IMG/VR virus record: IMGVR_UViG_3300037189_018481
Location: 1 to 22,426 of that record
DNA: 22,426 bases
Strand: one strand, 5' to 3'
From: a virus
Shown here: positions 1-6,721 of the stretch, piece after piece
Layout of the letters: every line of letters begins with the position of its first letter
Position numbering within the stretch: position 1 is the first letter of the stretch
The notes under the pieces: generated by a model
The model's input: only the letters and a program-made list of their open reading frames with translations
Told to the model about the DNA's origin: nothing
Database searches by the model: none
Program-made: the position numbers and the translations under genes

Positions 1-609
1 GTTCCTAATGGAGATCAACTTCAAAAATTGGTCTCCATTACTTCTGTAACCAGTCATATTAATCGTCAGATTTTTGTTGATTGGAGAAATAAGATAGGAG
101 AAGAAGAAGCAAATAAAATCACTAAAGCAGCAACCAGTCGTGGTACTGATATGCATACTTTGGTTGAGAATTATCTTCAGAATATTCAAGAACTTCCAGA
201 GGTTCAACCTCTATCAAAACATCTTTTCAGAATTGCTAAAACTGATCTCGATAAAATTGATAATATACATGCATTAGAAAAATCCATGTATAGTTTGCAA
301 CTTGGAATTGCTGGAACTGTTGATTGTATTGCTGAATACAATGAAGAATTGGCAATTATTGACTTTAAAACTTCAAAGAAACCTAAACCAAGAGAATGGA
401 TTGAACATTACTTTGTTCAATGTGCTGCATATGCTTGCATGTTATACGAACTTACTGGTATAATAGTGAAGAAGTTTGTAATTATAATGTCTTGTGAAAA
501 TGGAGAATGTGAAGTTTATGAAGAGTATGACAAGAAAAAGTACATTAAATTATTACACCAATACATTACAGAATTCGTAGAGTACAAATTAAAAGAATAT
601 GGAAAATAA
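1..609 (+). CDS. Cas4/RecB-like PD-(D/E)XK exonuclease, 5' end cut off by window
   Basis: The reading frame is open from the first base, so the gene starts outside the window; the TTG at 28 is inside the protein and not a likely start. Numbering from base 1, the order of motifs fits the PD-(D/E)XK exonuclease family: SRGTDMH with His52, GIAGTVD with Asp108, IIDFKTSK with Asp121 and Lys123, then VQCAAYA with Gln140. These are the metal and catalytic positions of Cas4/RecB nucleases. Many cyanomyoviruses carry a relative, with the N-terminal pattern SVTSI...WR..VGEEEAN also visible here in diverged form. It probably processes DNA ends in phage recombination or replication, or degrades host DNA; the exact substrate is not known. 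It overlaps gene 33 by 11 bases and so belongs to the same transcript. Confidence 0.75.
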   Translation, partial: VPNGDQLQKLVSITSVTSHINRQIFVDWRNKIGEEEANKITKAATSRGTDMHTLVENYLQNIQELPEVQPLSKHLFRIAKTDLDKIDNIHALEKSMYSLQLGIAGTVDCIAEYNEELAIIDFKTSKKPKPREWIEHYFVQCAAYACMLYELTGIIVKKFVIIMSCENGECEVYEEYDKKKYIKLLHQYITEFVEYKLKEYGK

Positions 610-856
610 AGTAGAAACAATTTTGGATCAAAAGTTTTTGAGTGCGGCAAAATTTTCAGAACTTATAGAATGTATTGTGAAGAATAATTCTGAAATGAAT
701 TATATTGATGCAATCGTTTATTATTGCGAAGAGAATAATATTGAGATTGAATCAATTTCAAAATTGATTAGTAAACCACTAAAAGAAAAACTAAAATACA
801 ATGCAATCACTCTAAACTTTTTAAAAAGAACATCTAAAGCAAAACTTGCACTATGA
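599..856 (+). CDS. 33: Late transcription co-activator gp33
   Basis: Small protein of 85 residues. The core, roughly residues 33-76 (EMNYIDAIVYYCEENNIE, then ISKLISKPLKEKLKYNAI), lines up with T4 gp33 (GMSYLEATTAFLEENSIP followed by a similar helix and SEAIDENLL). In T4, gp33 binds the beta flap of host RNA polymerase and links it to the sliding clamp and the gp55 sigma factor, so that late genes are transcribed from replicating DNA. T4 gp33 is 112 residues, so this copy is short at the N-terminus. Its start overlaps the nuclease gene and its stop overlaps gene 59 (ATGA at 853-856), which suggests translational coupling. The gene 33-59-32 order is the same as in T4 and supports the call. Confidence 0.85.
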   Translation: MENKVETILDQKFLSAAKFSELIECIVKNNSEMNYIDAIVYYCEENNIEIESISKLISKPLKEKLKYNAITLNFLKRTSKAKLAL

Positions 857-1446
857 CACCTTTTGATGCTTATACACAATATCTAGCATTCAAAAATCAT
901 TTTAGTAAATTAAAATATGACTATCACAAATATGCAGGTAAGTCTAGAGCATCAATAAAATCTTTTAACGAAAGAAAAGATAAGTATTGGTTTGAAAGAA
1001 TCAGTCGTCAAAAATCTGATGATGAGATTAAGAATTATTACCTTGCAAATTTTGTAGAATCTGATACTCCTGATAGACTTTGGATTGGAGAAATTATTCG
1101 AGATGGTGAATCCAAATACCAACAGTGGACGAAAAGAAATCAAAGTTTATCTTATGTTTTTAAAGAACAATCCAAAGAAATGTTGTCTGAACACAACTTA
1201 AATGAGTTATTGGATTGCTCAAAGCAACATCCAATCATATTAAAAAGATTACTGAGCGGTAAGATTTGTATAGAAACTCTAGTCATTTGGGACAAGATCT
1301 TACTGTTCGGGAATGAATTTGATAAGAAACTTTTAGATCCAGTGTGGGAAACCGTAAGTTTAAAAATAAAAAAATATTCAACATTTCTAAATATTGACGT
1401 ATGTGATTATAAGCAATTTTTGAAACAAATTATTTCACAGGGGTAA
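853..1446 (+). CDS. 59: Helicase loader gp59
   Basis: Protein of 197 residues, close to the 217 of T4 gp59. Recognisable stretches are YDYHKYAGKSRAS then RKDKYWFERISRQ (residues 22-53), LANFVESD followed by WIGEI, and a C-terminal domain with LLSGKICIETLVIWDKIL and DPVWE. T4 gp59 has corresponding segments (YDVIKYNW, RRDKYFFQKLS, WIGDI, LLQSNIISFETFILLDSFL, NLVW). The T4 protein binds forked DNA and gp32, loads the gp41 hexameric helicase and coordinates leading- and lagging-strand synthesis. The position between genes 33 and 32 agrees, since its partner gp32 is encoded two genes downstream. It starts at an ATGA overlap with gene 33 and ends one base before the next start codon. Confidence 0.88.
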   Translation: MTPFDAYTQYLAFKNHFSKLKYDYHKYAGKSRASIKSFNERKDKYWFERISRQKSDDEIKNYYLANFVESDTPDRLWIGEIIRDGESKYQQWTKRNQSLSYVFKEQSKEMLSEHNLNELLDCSKQHPIILKRLLSGKICIETLVIWDKILLFGNEFDKKLLDPVWETVSLKIKKYSTFLNIDVCDYKQFLKQIISQG

Positions 1447-1447
1447 T

Positions 1448-1780
1448 ATGTCTTTTTTTGAGTCAGAATTAGTTCAAGATGAGATGGAAGATATCTATGA
1501 TCTTCAATCCAATATTTATGTTGGAATTCAACGTTTTACTACAATGTCAAGAGAAGAAAAAATAAATCATATCAATACTCTTTCTACACTTTTAGATAAG
1601 CAACAAATTTTATATACAAGATTGAGTTTATCTAATGATCCAGAAGCAATCAAAATGAAAGAACAGATTCAAGAAGCAACATCAATTCTTGGATTTGGTA
1701 AAGCAGATATGAATGTTATTTTCAATTCAATGAAAAAAACTATTGAAAGTTTGAAAAAAACTGTTCACATTGACACCTGA
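1448..1780 (+). CDS. DUF1825 family protein
   Basis: 110 residues, predicted soluble and mainly helical. The start MSFFESELVQDEMEDIYDLQ and the segment YVGIQRFTTMSREEKINHIN...LLDKQQILYTRLSLSNDPEA fit DUF1825, a family of about 110 residues found in cyanobacteria (typical start MGFFDSEIVQ) and in cyanomyoviruses. Its function is not known, and I do not assign one. The start has a good ribosome binding site (AGGGG about six bases before ATG), in contrast to gene 32 downstream. It lies between genes 59 and 32, which are adjacent in T4, so it may be a host-derived gene placed in the replication and late-transcription operon. Expression together with gp33, gp59 and gp32 suggests a role in host takeover or replication, but that is only inference. 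Confidence 0.85.
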   Translation: MSFFESELVQDEMEDIYDLQSNIYVGIQRFTTMSREEKINHINTLSTLLDKQQILYTRLSLSNDPEAIKMKEQIQEATSILGFGKADMNVIFNSMKKTIESLKKTVHIDT

Positions 1781-1795
1781 TGATCCTTGTGCTAG

Positions 1796-1832
1796 AATCA
1801 ATCCGTACAATCCAATCAATCCGATTAATCTA
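1796..1832 (+). promoter_or_regulatory. AATC-repeat leader of gene 32, candidate autogenous operator
   Basis: The leader just before the gene 32 ATG has AATC at 1796, 1800, 1809, 1814, 1818 and 1827, ending three bases from the start codon, and lacks a Shine-Dalgarno sequence. T4 gp32 represses its own translation by binding an unstructured, repetitive AU-rich leader in the mRNA. A short repeat run free of G-rich pairing could serve the same purpose here. The role is inferred from this analogy; no pseudoknot was identified. Confidence 0.35.
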
Positions 1833-2732
1833 ATGTCCTTTTCAAATCTTAAAAAGCAATCTCAACTTGGTTCTCTTACGTCTAAACTCGTAAAAGAAGT
1901 TGAGAAGATGAGTAATTCTGGTGGATCTACTGATGATCGCATCTGGAAACCAGAAGTAGATAAAGCAGGTAATGGATTCGCAATTATCCGTTTCTTGCCT
2001 GCTCCAGAGGGAGAAGATCTTCCTTGGGCAAAGGTTTATAATCATGCATTTCAAGGCACTGGTGGTTGGTTAATTGACAATTGCCTAACCACAATTAGTC
2101 AAAACTGTCCTGTATGTGAAGCAAATCGAGAATTGTGGAATACAGGTAGTAAGGCAAATCAAGATATTGTGCGTGATCGCAAACGTAAGTTATCTTACTA
2201 CAGCAACATCTATGTTGTGAGTGATAAGGCACATCCTGAAAACGAAGGTAAGGTATTTCTATTCAAGTATGGTAAAAAAATCTTTGATAAGATTACTGCT
2301 GCCATGCAACCAGAGTTTGAAGATGAAAAACCCATTGATCCATTTGACTTTTGGAATGGTGCAAACTTCAAGGTAAAAATTACCAAGAAGGATGGTTATT
2401 GGAATTATGATAAGTCGGAATTTGAAAAATCTTCACAACTATCTGATGATGATGATGAAATGGAATCAATTTGGAAGAAGTCTCATTCTCTTTCAGAGTT
2501 TGTAAATCCAGAAACCTTCAAGTCTTATGAGCAACTAGATGCTCGTTTGAAAGCAGTTCTTGGTAAAACAAAAACTCAACCAAAGGTAGATGAATCTTTT
2601 GAAGATGAGGATAGTAATTCTGCTCCTCCTCTTCCTGAGAATCTTCGTAAGGAACTCAACAATCTTTCATCCTCAAATGCAGATGAAGATGATGATGCCC
2701 TCAGTTACTTTGCTCGTTTAGCAGAAGATTGA
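1833..2732 (+). CDS. 32: Single-stranded DNA binding protein gp32
   Basis: 299 residues, same size as T4 gp32 (301). ATG at 1833 is chosen because MSFSNLKKQSQLGSL gives the expected N-terminus with a basic LAST-like patch (KKQS); an in-frame TTG at 1770 would add an unusual Asn/Pro stretch and overlap the previous gene. The zinc ligands are visible as His71-X12-Cys84-X7-Cys92-X2-Cys95, matching the T4 zinc subdomain. The core contains the aromatic/basic DNA-binding region (VRDRKRKLSYYSNIYVV). The C-terminus is very acidic (NADEDDDALSYFARLAED), as expected for the domain that contacts gp59, polymerase and recombination proteins. It binds ssDNA cooperatively at forks. It is the last gene of its transcript, with a terminator immediately downstream. 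Confidence 0.96.
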   Translation: MSFSNLKKQSQLGSLTSKLVKEVEKMSNSGGSTDDRIWKPEVDKAGNGFAIIRFLPAPEGEDLPWAKVYNHAFQGTGGWLIDNCLTTISQNCPVCEANRELWNTGSKANQDIVRDRKRKLSYYSNIYVVSDKAHPENEGKVFLFKYGKKIFDKITAAMQPEFEDEKPIDPFDFWNGANFKVKITKKDGYWNYDKSEFEKSSQLSDDDDEMESIWKKSHSLSEFVNPETFKSYEQLDARLKAVLGKTKTQPKVDESFEDEDSNSAPPLPENLRKELNNLSSSNADEDDDALSYFARLAED

Positions 2733-3395
2733 TTATCTTGGGGAGAGGATTCTTAAATTCTCTCCCTTTTTTGTATTATCATCTACATATTGAGAAGAAA
2801 ATCCATAAGACATTACTTCTCGCATATCATCAATTGCAGTTTGAAGATAATTATTTCTCAGTACATAGATATTTCTTTTTGCATCATTTTTTTGAATTTC
2901 ATATTCATAATTAGTCACAGATTTAATTGGAGTAATTGTTTGAGTTTGATTTAAAACTTCATCAAAATAAGTCATTGAGAAATTTGAATCAACTTGTCTT
3001 CCACTTGGTAGAATTAATTTTCCTCTTGAATCATAATAGGTTAAAGTTTCCCAATGATGTACTTCGTATAATTGCTCTGAAGTATATTTTCTAAATATAA
3101 AGTTCTCAAATTCATAATCATTTAACGGCCATTCAGTTCTAATGTTGAGAATATTATTTGCAATTAGAACTACCCAATCATAAGCAGAACTTCTATGAAC
3201 TTTTTCTGCTACTTGTTCTGGACGTTCATTTCCAATAATTTTATATTTTGTAAATACCACAACATTTTGAAAAAAGTCATCACGAATCTTTGCTCTACGA
3301 AATAGATTCTTGACTCTTACATAATCATAAGAAGAGTTTCTGTTTGGTTGCTGGGACTGATAAAGTAAGTCCGATACTTCTCTAAAATAAGTCAT
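2733..3395 (-). CDS. 53: Baseplate wedge protein gp53
   Basis: 220 residues, near T4 gp53 (196). The N-terminal half has the family pattern: YVRVKNLFRRAKIRDDFFQN, then GNERPEQVAEKVHRSSAYDWVVLIANNI and RTEWPL (about residues 25-105), which includes the LysM-like motif seen in gp53 of T4-like phages. gp53 joins wedge arms to the central hub late in baseplate assembly. Its ATG is one base away from the stop of the gp48-like gene, so the two are co-transcribed. The stop codon directly abuts the gene 32 stop on the other strand, and the last 11 or so codons encode the gene 32 terminator hairpin. Downstream of about residue 110 the sequence is less familiar to me. Confidence 0.85.
   Translation of the reverse strand: MTYFREVSDLLYQSQQPNRNSSYDYVRVKNLFRRAKIRDDFFQNVVVFTKYKIIGNERPEQVAEKVHRSSAYDWVVLIANNILNIRTEWPLNDYEFENFIFRKYTSEQLYEVHHWETLTYYDSRGKLILPSGRQVDSNFSMTYFDEVLNQTQTITPIKSVTNYEYEIQKNDAKRNIYVLRNNYLQTAIDDMREVMSYGFSSQYVDDNTKKGENLRILSPR
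2741..2772 (+). terminator. Rho-independent terminator after gene 32
   Basis: Stem of 11 base pairs (2741-2751 with 2756-2766, one G-T wobble), core GGGAGAG/CTCTCCC, loop CTTA, followed by six T (2767-2772). It starts nine bases after the gene 32 stop. On the minus strand the hairpin has no T run, so it should stop plus-strand transcription only. It lies wholly inside the last codons of gene 53 on the other strand. Confidence 0.88.
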
Positions 3396-3396
3396 T

Positions 3397-4968
3397 TTAG
3401 TTTGCTGGAGGTAATCCTAATGATGGTTGATTGGGTCCAGTTCCTTGCGATTGTGTTCTTGTTGGGGATGTTGCTTGTCCTGCAGGTCCTGGTGCTGCTG
3501 CTGGTGGTGCTGCTGCTGCTGGTTTTCCTGTGGGACCATCTTCCAATTTATCCCACCCAACAGTATCAGAGTCTTCATAGTTATCATTATACAATGGAGT
3601 TAATTCAGTAAATGCTAATGTCATTGTTACAGCAATTGGTTGACTTCCTCCAGCATTTTTTTGAGTATCTTCATATGCTGCATAAAATCCATCGGGGGTG
3701 TAGTTAACTACACATTGTTGAAGAGCACAGGTTTTAATTTTTCCAATACTTCCTAATTCGGTATCCCCAGATTTGAAATTAATATCAAATACATTAGGAG
3801 TTCCTAAGAAATATGCTGCTTTACTATCGGTAAAATTTCTTTTTGCTGCCATTCCTTTTTTGAAGAACTTAATAATATATCTTATGTTTTTTGCTTCATC
3901 CTGATTTCTTGGAGACATTTTAAATTGAAATGCAAAACTTCTTAGTTTTGGTCCTTGGAATAATAATTCTAAATTAGGATTGATTGCAGTTCCAGTAATA
4001 CGACTTCTAAATGCTTCTGGATTAATATTAATTCCAAACTTTTTAGTGACTTCTGCAGCAGCATTTAATGTTAATAATTGTTTAATTGTTTCATTTGCTC
4101 CACTTTCTTTATTTAAAGTCGTTTTTATTGCTTCATTGGCAGCCTTACCAATCTTATCAAAGTTCCCGGCACCTAATCCCCCAACAACACCTAAAGCAGC
4201 ACCACCAACTAATGCTGCCAATGAAGAAAGACTATCTTCTCCCCATGCAGTCACATTAGTTTCTGATATATCATTCGGCATTGGTAAAATTACTGTGCCT
4301 AAAAGTTGTTCTTTGGTTGGTGGTTCTTTAAATCTTTCTTGAGAAATTGCATTTTCACTTATCTTTCCCTCCGAAAATGCATTAGTTGCAATATATCTTC
4401 TTTGAGTTATGACAATTCTATCTTGAGAAGGATTCATATCTTTTGGATATTTCAACCAATCCTTATTGCTAAACTCTTCATCATTTTGAAAATTATTAGA
4501 TGATATATCAAATACTGCAGGAGACGATGCGGGATCAGCATTATCTGGATTTTGATTATTTGTATTATCTGGTGAGGTTCCTATTCCCAATCTTCCTGGT
4601 GGTGGTGGTTGTTGAACTTGTGCTAGATGTTTATAAACTTTACTATTATTTAATGCTTCTATGTTATCTTTTATTCCTGTATTCTGGACTAGTTTATAAA
4701 CATCTTTTTCGATTTTTTTATCAACAATTGTTATATCTTCAAATCTTTTCTTATCTAAGTTTTTATTAGAATTTTTATCTATTTGATATAATAGTTTGTT
4801 TCCAAAAGTTGTTTTTTCATATACCATATAGCTTCCATTAATATCATTTGCAACAACTGATATTGGGCGTAAAAATTTATCTTTATCTATCAGTCGTAGT
4901 GAATTGTTTGTATAAATGCCTGGTGAATTTGGATCCGATTGTTTCCATCCTGCTGGTGGTGTTGCCAT
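3397..4968 (-). CDS. 48: Baseplate tail-tube cap protein, gp48-like
   Basis: 523 residues from the ATG at 4968 (MATPPAGWKQSD). That start leaves one base after the upstream stop; an in-frame alternative at 5016 would overlap the upstream gene by 47 bases. Parts in order: a variable N-terminal region to about 115; a Pro/Asn/Asp linker (about 118-155) with PPPPGRLGIG; a Gly/Ala hydrophobic stretch LAALVGGAALGVVGGLGAG (about 250-268); then a conserved core from about 325 (GTAINPNLELLFQGPKLRSF, MSPRNQDEAKNIRYIIKFFKKGMAAKR, VVNYTPDGFYAAYED, MTLAFTELTPLYNDNY). The core resembles cyanophage gp48, which has the tail-tube fold and caps the baseplate so that the tube can start. The last 40 or so residues are Ala/Pro/Gly-rich and probably disordered. 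gp54 is the alternative name for this fold, but another candidate for gp54 is encoded at 6024. Confidence 0.72.
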   Translation of the reverse strand: MATPPAGWKQSDPNSPGIYTNNSLRLIDKDKFLRPISVVANDINGSYMVYEKTTFGNKLLYQIDKNSNKNLDKKRFEDITIVDKKIEKDVYKLVQNTGIKDNIEALNNSKVYKHLAQVQQPPPPGRLGIGTSPDNTNNQNPDNADPASSPAVFDISSNNFQNDEEFSNKDWLKYPKDMNPSQDRIVITQRRYIATNAFSEGKISENAISQERFKEPPTKEQLLGTVILPMPNDISETNVTAWGEDSLSSLAALVGGAALGVVGGLGAGNFDKIGKAANEAIKTTLNKESGANETIKQLLTLNAAAEVTKKFGININPEAFRSRITGTAINPNLELLFQGPKLRSFAFQFKMSPRNQDEAKNIRYIIKFFKKGMAAKRNFTDSKAAYFLGTPNVFDINFKSGDTELGSIGKIKTCALQQCVVNYTPDGFYAAYEDTQKNAGGSQPIAVTMTLAFTELTPLYNDNYEDSDTVGWDKLEDGPTGKPAAAAPPAAAPGPAGQATSPTRTQSQGTGPNQPSLGLPPAN

Positions 4969-4969
4969 C

Positions 4970-5530
4970 TTATCTACCCCACACTCTTTCTGATGGAACT
5001 GGTATTTCTGCCCCACCTAGATCTCGAACAAATTCTTCTATGTGCAATAAGCATATGGTATCCCATTCTCTTGTGTCGAAATCTAAGTAAGGACTACGTA
5101 CCTCTGATAATAAGTATTTATGCGCTCCCTTTTCAAATCTCGGAATTTTATTTTGTGCTAAACTTCTTGCTATTCCAACTCTTTCTTCTGGTGAATAATA
5201 ATGCAAATTTACTGCAAAAAAAGAATTGGGTTTAAAATCTAAAATAAATGCCAATGGATATTTGTCATAAAAGGGAAGTTCCCCTCTATACTTTGCTCTA
5301 TATTCATACAACATTAAACTGAACAACTTAGGAAATGGTCTTACAATATTTTGATCTCTTCCTCCCATCGAATCAACTTCATCTTCTCGTTCATCTGCAA
5401 TCATTGAATTGGGATTGGTCTCATACTTCATTGAACGAGCAAAGAAAATATTTGAACGATACCATTCCTTAGAATGACTTTGACCTCTTGATTTGATTTG
5501 AATTTCTTCGAAGATTGTTTGATATGCCAT
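4970..5530 (-). CDS. Conserved T4-like phage protein of unknown function
   Basis: 186 residues, no signal peptide or membrane segment. Conserved-looking features: WYRSNIFFARS near residue 24, LMLYEYRAKYRGELPFYDKYPLAFIL (about 72-97), SFFAVNLHYYSPEERVGIAR (about 103-122), and a C-terminal YLLSEVRSPYLDF...EWDTI...EEFV. I recall proteins with YDxFPL, GLNLHYL and WETAIFLP motifs in many cyanomyoviruses, and this appears to be a diverged member. I do not know an established role. The gene sits between gene 4 and the gp48-like gene. In T4 the neighbour of gene 4 on one side is gene 2, the DNA end protector, but I see no gp2 similarity and do not make that call. Co-transcription with virion genes suggests a structural or assembly role. 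Confidence 0.7.
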   Translation of the reverse strand: MAYQTIFEEIQIKSRGQSHSKEWYRSNIFFARSMKYETNPNSMIADEREDEVDSMGGRDQNIVRPFPKLFSLMLYEYRAKYRGELPFYDKYPLAFILDFKPNSFFAVNLHYYSPEERVGIARSLAQNKIPRFEKGAHKYLLSEVRSPYLDFDTREWDTICLLHIEEFVRDLGGAEIPVPSERVWGR

Positions 5531-5557
5531 TTAATTTTCTAAAACTACTTTAACTTT

Positions 5558-5992
5558 TTATCCAAATAAATTATCTTCTGTGATGATTTGAAATTCCCAT
5601 TTTCTATCTGCACAAAATTCTTTTGCGGCATCCCATTTTGCTTGATTTTTAGCAAACTCTTTCATTTCTACAAGTTGCTTTTGAGTTATTTTTTTACTAA
5701 CTTTAGGACCATTCACTTGTCTTTTTGGTTTAACTTCCACTAAACTTTCTTTAATATTTCCTTCACTATTATTATATTTAATATAAAAATCTGGAAAGTA
5801 TTTGTGACAACGATTATCTAATGGTGAAACATAGGGAATCCAAATCTCTTCAGATGACCACTTAATAATATTTTCATTCAGATCACAATAGTTCATAAAT
5901 TTTAATTCCCAAAGTGAACGGTAAATTATATTTTTATAATTACCTATATATTTTTCAGGAAAAGATGGTTTAAATTGTCCTTTATAAGACAT
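5558..5992 (-). CDS. 4: Head completion protein gp4
   Basis: 144 residues from the ATG at 5992 (MSYKGQFKPSFPEKYIGN); an in-frame GTG at 6010 would add six residues not seen in the family. The family pattern is clear: NIIYRSLWELKFMNY (21-35), IIKWSSEEIWIPYVSPLDNR (42-61), HKYFPDFYI (63-71) and SLVEVKPK (83-90). T4 gp4 (150 residues, formerly gp50) completes DNA-filled heads and is needed for tail joining. The YFPDF...EVK pattern (Asp68, Glu86, Lys88) is that of a PD-(D/E)XK nuclease core, so it may trim DNA ends. It is the first gene of the minus-strand unit and is followed after a 27-base gap by the 186-residue gene. Confidence 0.92.
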   Translation of the reverse strand: MSYKGQFKPSFPEKYIGNYKNIIYRSLWELKFMNYCDLNENIIKWSSEEIWIPYVSPLDNRCHKYFPDFYIKYNNSEGNIKESLVEVKPKRQVNGPKVSKKITQKQLVEMKEFAKNQAKWDAAKEFCADRKWEFQIITEDNLFG

Positions 5993-6015
5993 ACATACAA
6001 TATAGGACACTCAAT

Positions 6016-6023
6016 TTATTTAG
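6016..6023 (-). promoter_or_regulatory. Possible late promoter for the gene 4 unit
   Basis: On the minus strand this reads CTAAATAA. Its TAAATA core is that of the T4 late promoter TATAAATA, and it ends 24 bases before the gene 4 ATG. That spacing agrees with the other candidate late promoters here (22-28 bases). One position of the eight-base box differs, and the AT-rich sequence makes chance matches common. Confidence 0.35.
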
Positions 6024-6683
6024 ATGGCAAATAGCATATATGTAAACGAAAGTTTGGATATTCAACCAACAGAAAAAATTTATAGGACTCTTTTAGATTT
6101 ATCATTATCTTCTTTATTTTCTGTTGAAATAAAGAATAAAAATTTTGGAGGATATAGTCAAGAATATATTTCATTACTTGCCTATGAAGCAGTTCTTCCT
6201 GGAACTTCATTTAATCTTAATCAAGTTGTAGGTGATAGACAAGGAGTTACTGAACAATATCCAAATCAAAGAGTATATCCTCCGGTGGATGTTAGTTTTT
6301 ATATTAAAGCAGATTATGGAACTATCAGTTTCTTTGAAAATTGGATGAATCAAATATCACCTTTATTTTCTGTTCCTAATGAAGGTCTAAAAAACTCATA
6401 TTTTAAATTTAAGTATCCTGATAACTATGAAACAGAAATTAGTATCGTAAAATATGAAAGAGATGGAAGACCTGCTGGTTATAATGGAAGATTAAAACCT
6501 AAAGGTATGGAAGGTGCTACGGTTGATCCAAGGGCAATTACTTATACTTTATTAAATGCATATCCAACAAATATAATTTCAATACCATTATCATACGAAC
6601 AATCATCTGTGCTGAAAACCACTATTACATTTAATTATGATAGGTATATTTTTCAAAAACATAAAAAAGTTAATCCTAAATAA
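6024..6683 (+). CDS. Tail-tube-fold baseplate protein, gp54-like
   Basis: 219 residues. The layout fits the gp19/gp54 tail-tube fold: a charged start, then LLAYEAVLPGTSFNLNQV (about 50-67), a beta-rich block VYPPVDVSFYIKADYGTISFFENWMNQI (about 84-111), FKFKYPDNYETEISIVKYERDG (about 128-149) and ITYTLLNAYPTNIISIPLSY...LKTTITFNYDRY (about 172-210). The LNAYPTNI...Y...TF.YDRY ending resembles the WPTNVG...F.LALDYW ending of T4 tube protein gp19. Phages of this group have several such paralogues: tube gp19, gp48 and gp54. The neighbours are gp26, gp51, gp27 and gp5, so the tube initiator gp54 is the most likely role; another tube-fold baseplate protein is possible. It is transcribed divergently from gene 4, 31 bases away. 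No clear promoter or Shine-Dalgarno sequence is seen. Confidence 0.6.
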   Translation: MANSIYVNESLDIQPTEKIYRTLLDLSLSSLFSVEIKNKNFGGYSQEYISLLAYEAVLPGTSFNLNQVVGDRQGVTEQYPNQRVYPPVDVSFYIKADYGTISFFENWMNQISPLFSVPNEGLKNSYFKFKYPDNYETEISIVKYERDGRPAGYNGRLKPKGMEGATVDPRAITYTLLNAYPTNIISIPLSYEQSSVLKTTITFNYDRYIFQKHKKVNPK

Positions 6684-6687
6684 TGAC

Positions 6688-6695
6688 CATAAATA
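6688..6695 (+). promoter_or_regulatory. Candidate late promoter before gene 26
   Basis: CATAAATA, matching the NATAAATA form of the T4-like late promoter at seven fixed positions. It lies in a 38-base gap between genes and ends 26 bases before the gene 26 ATG, with AGGAA between it and the start. It would drive gene 26 through the hub and spike genes downstream. Confidence 0.55.
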
Positions 6696-6721
6696 ATCAT
6701 ACCTGAATTTTATAGGAAATT

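Noticed and set aside
1770-1832. TTG-started 21-residue N-terminal extension of gp32
   Set aside because: It would overlap the DUF1825 gene and add an Asn/Pro-rich peptide absent from the family; MSFSN at 1833 fits the known N-terminus.
3402-3611. Plus-strand ORF of 69 codons rich in Leu and Val
   Set aside because: It is the antisense of the Ala/Pro/Gly-rich end of the gp48-like gene; the repetitive Leu/Val composition follows from the CTG/GTG repeats and it has no supporting start context.
3980-5235. Several plus-strand ORFs of 65-120 codons
   Set aside because: They overlap each other and lie opposite the well-supported gp48-like and 186-residue genes; the products are hydrophobic or low in complexity, as expected of antisense frames in AT-rich DNA.
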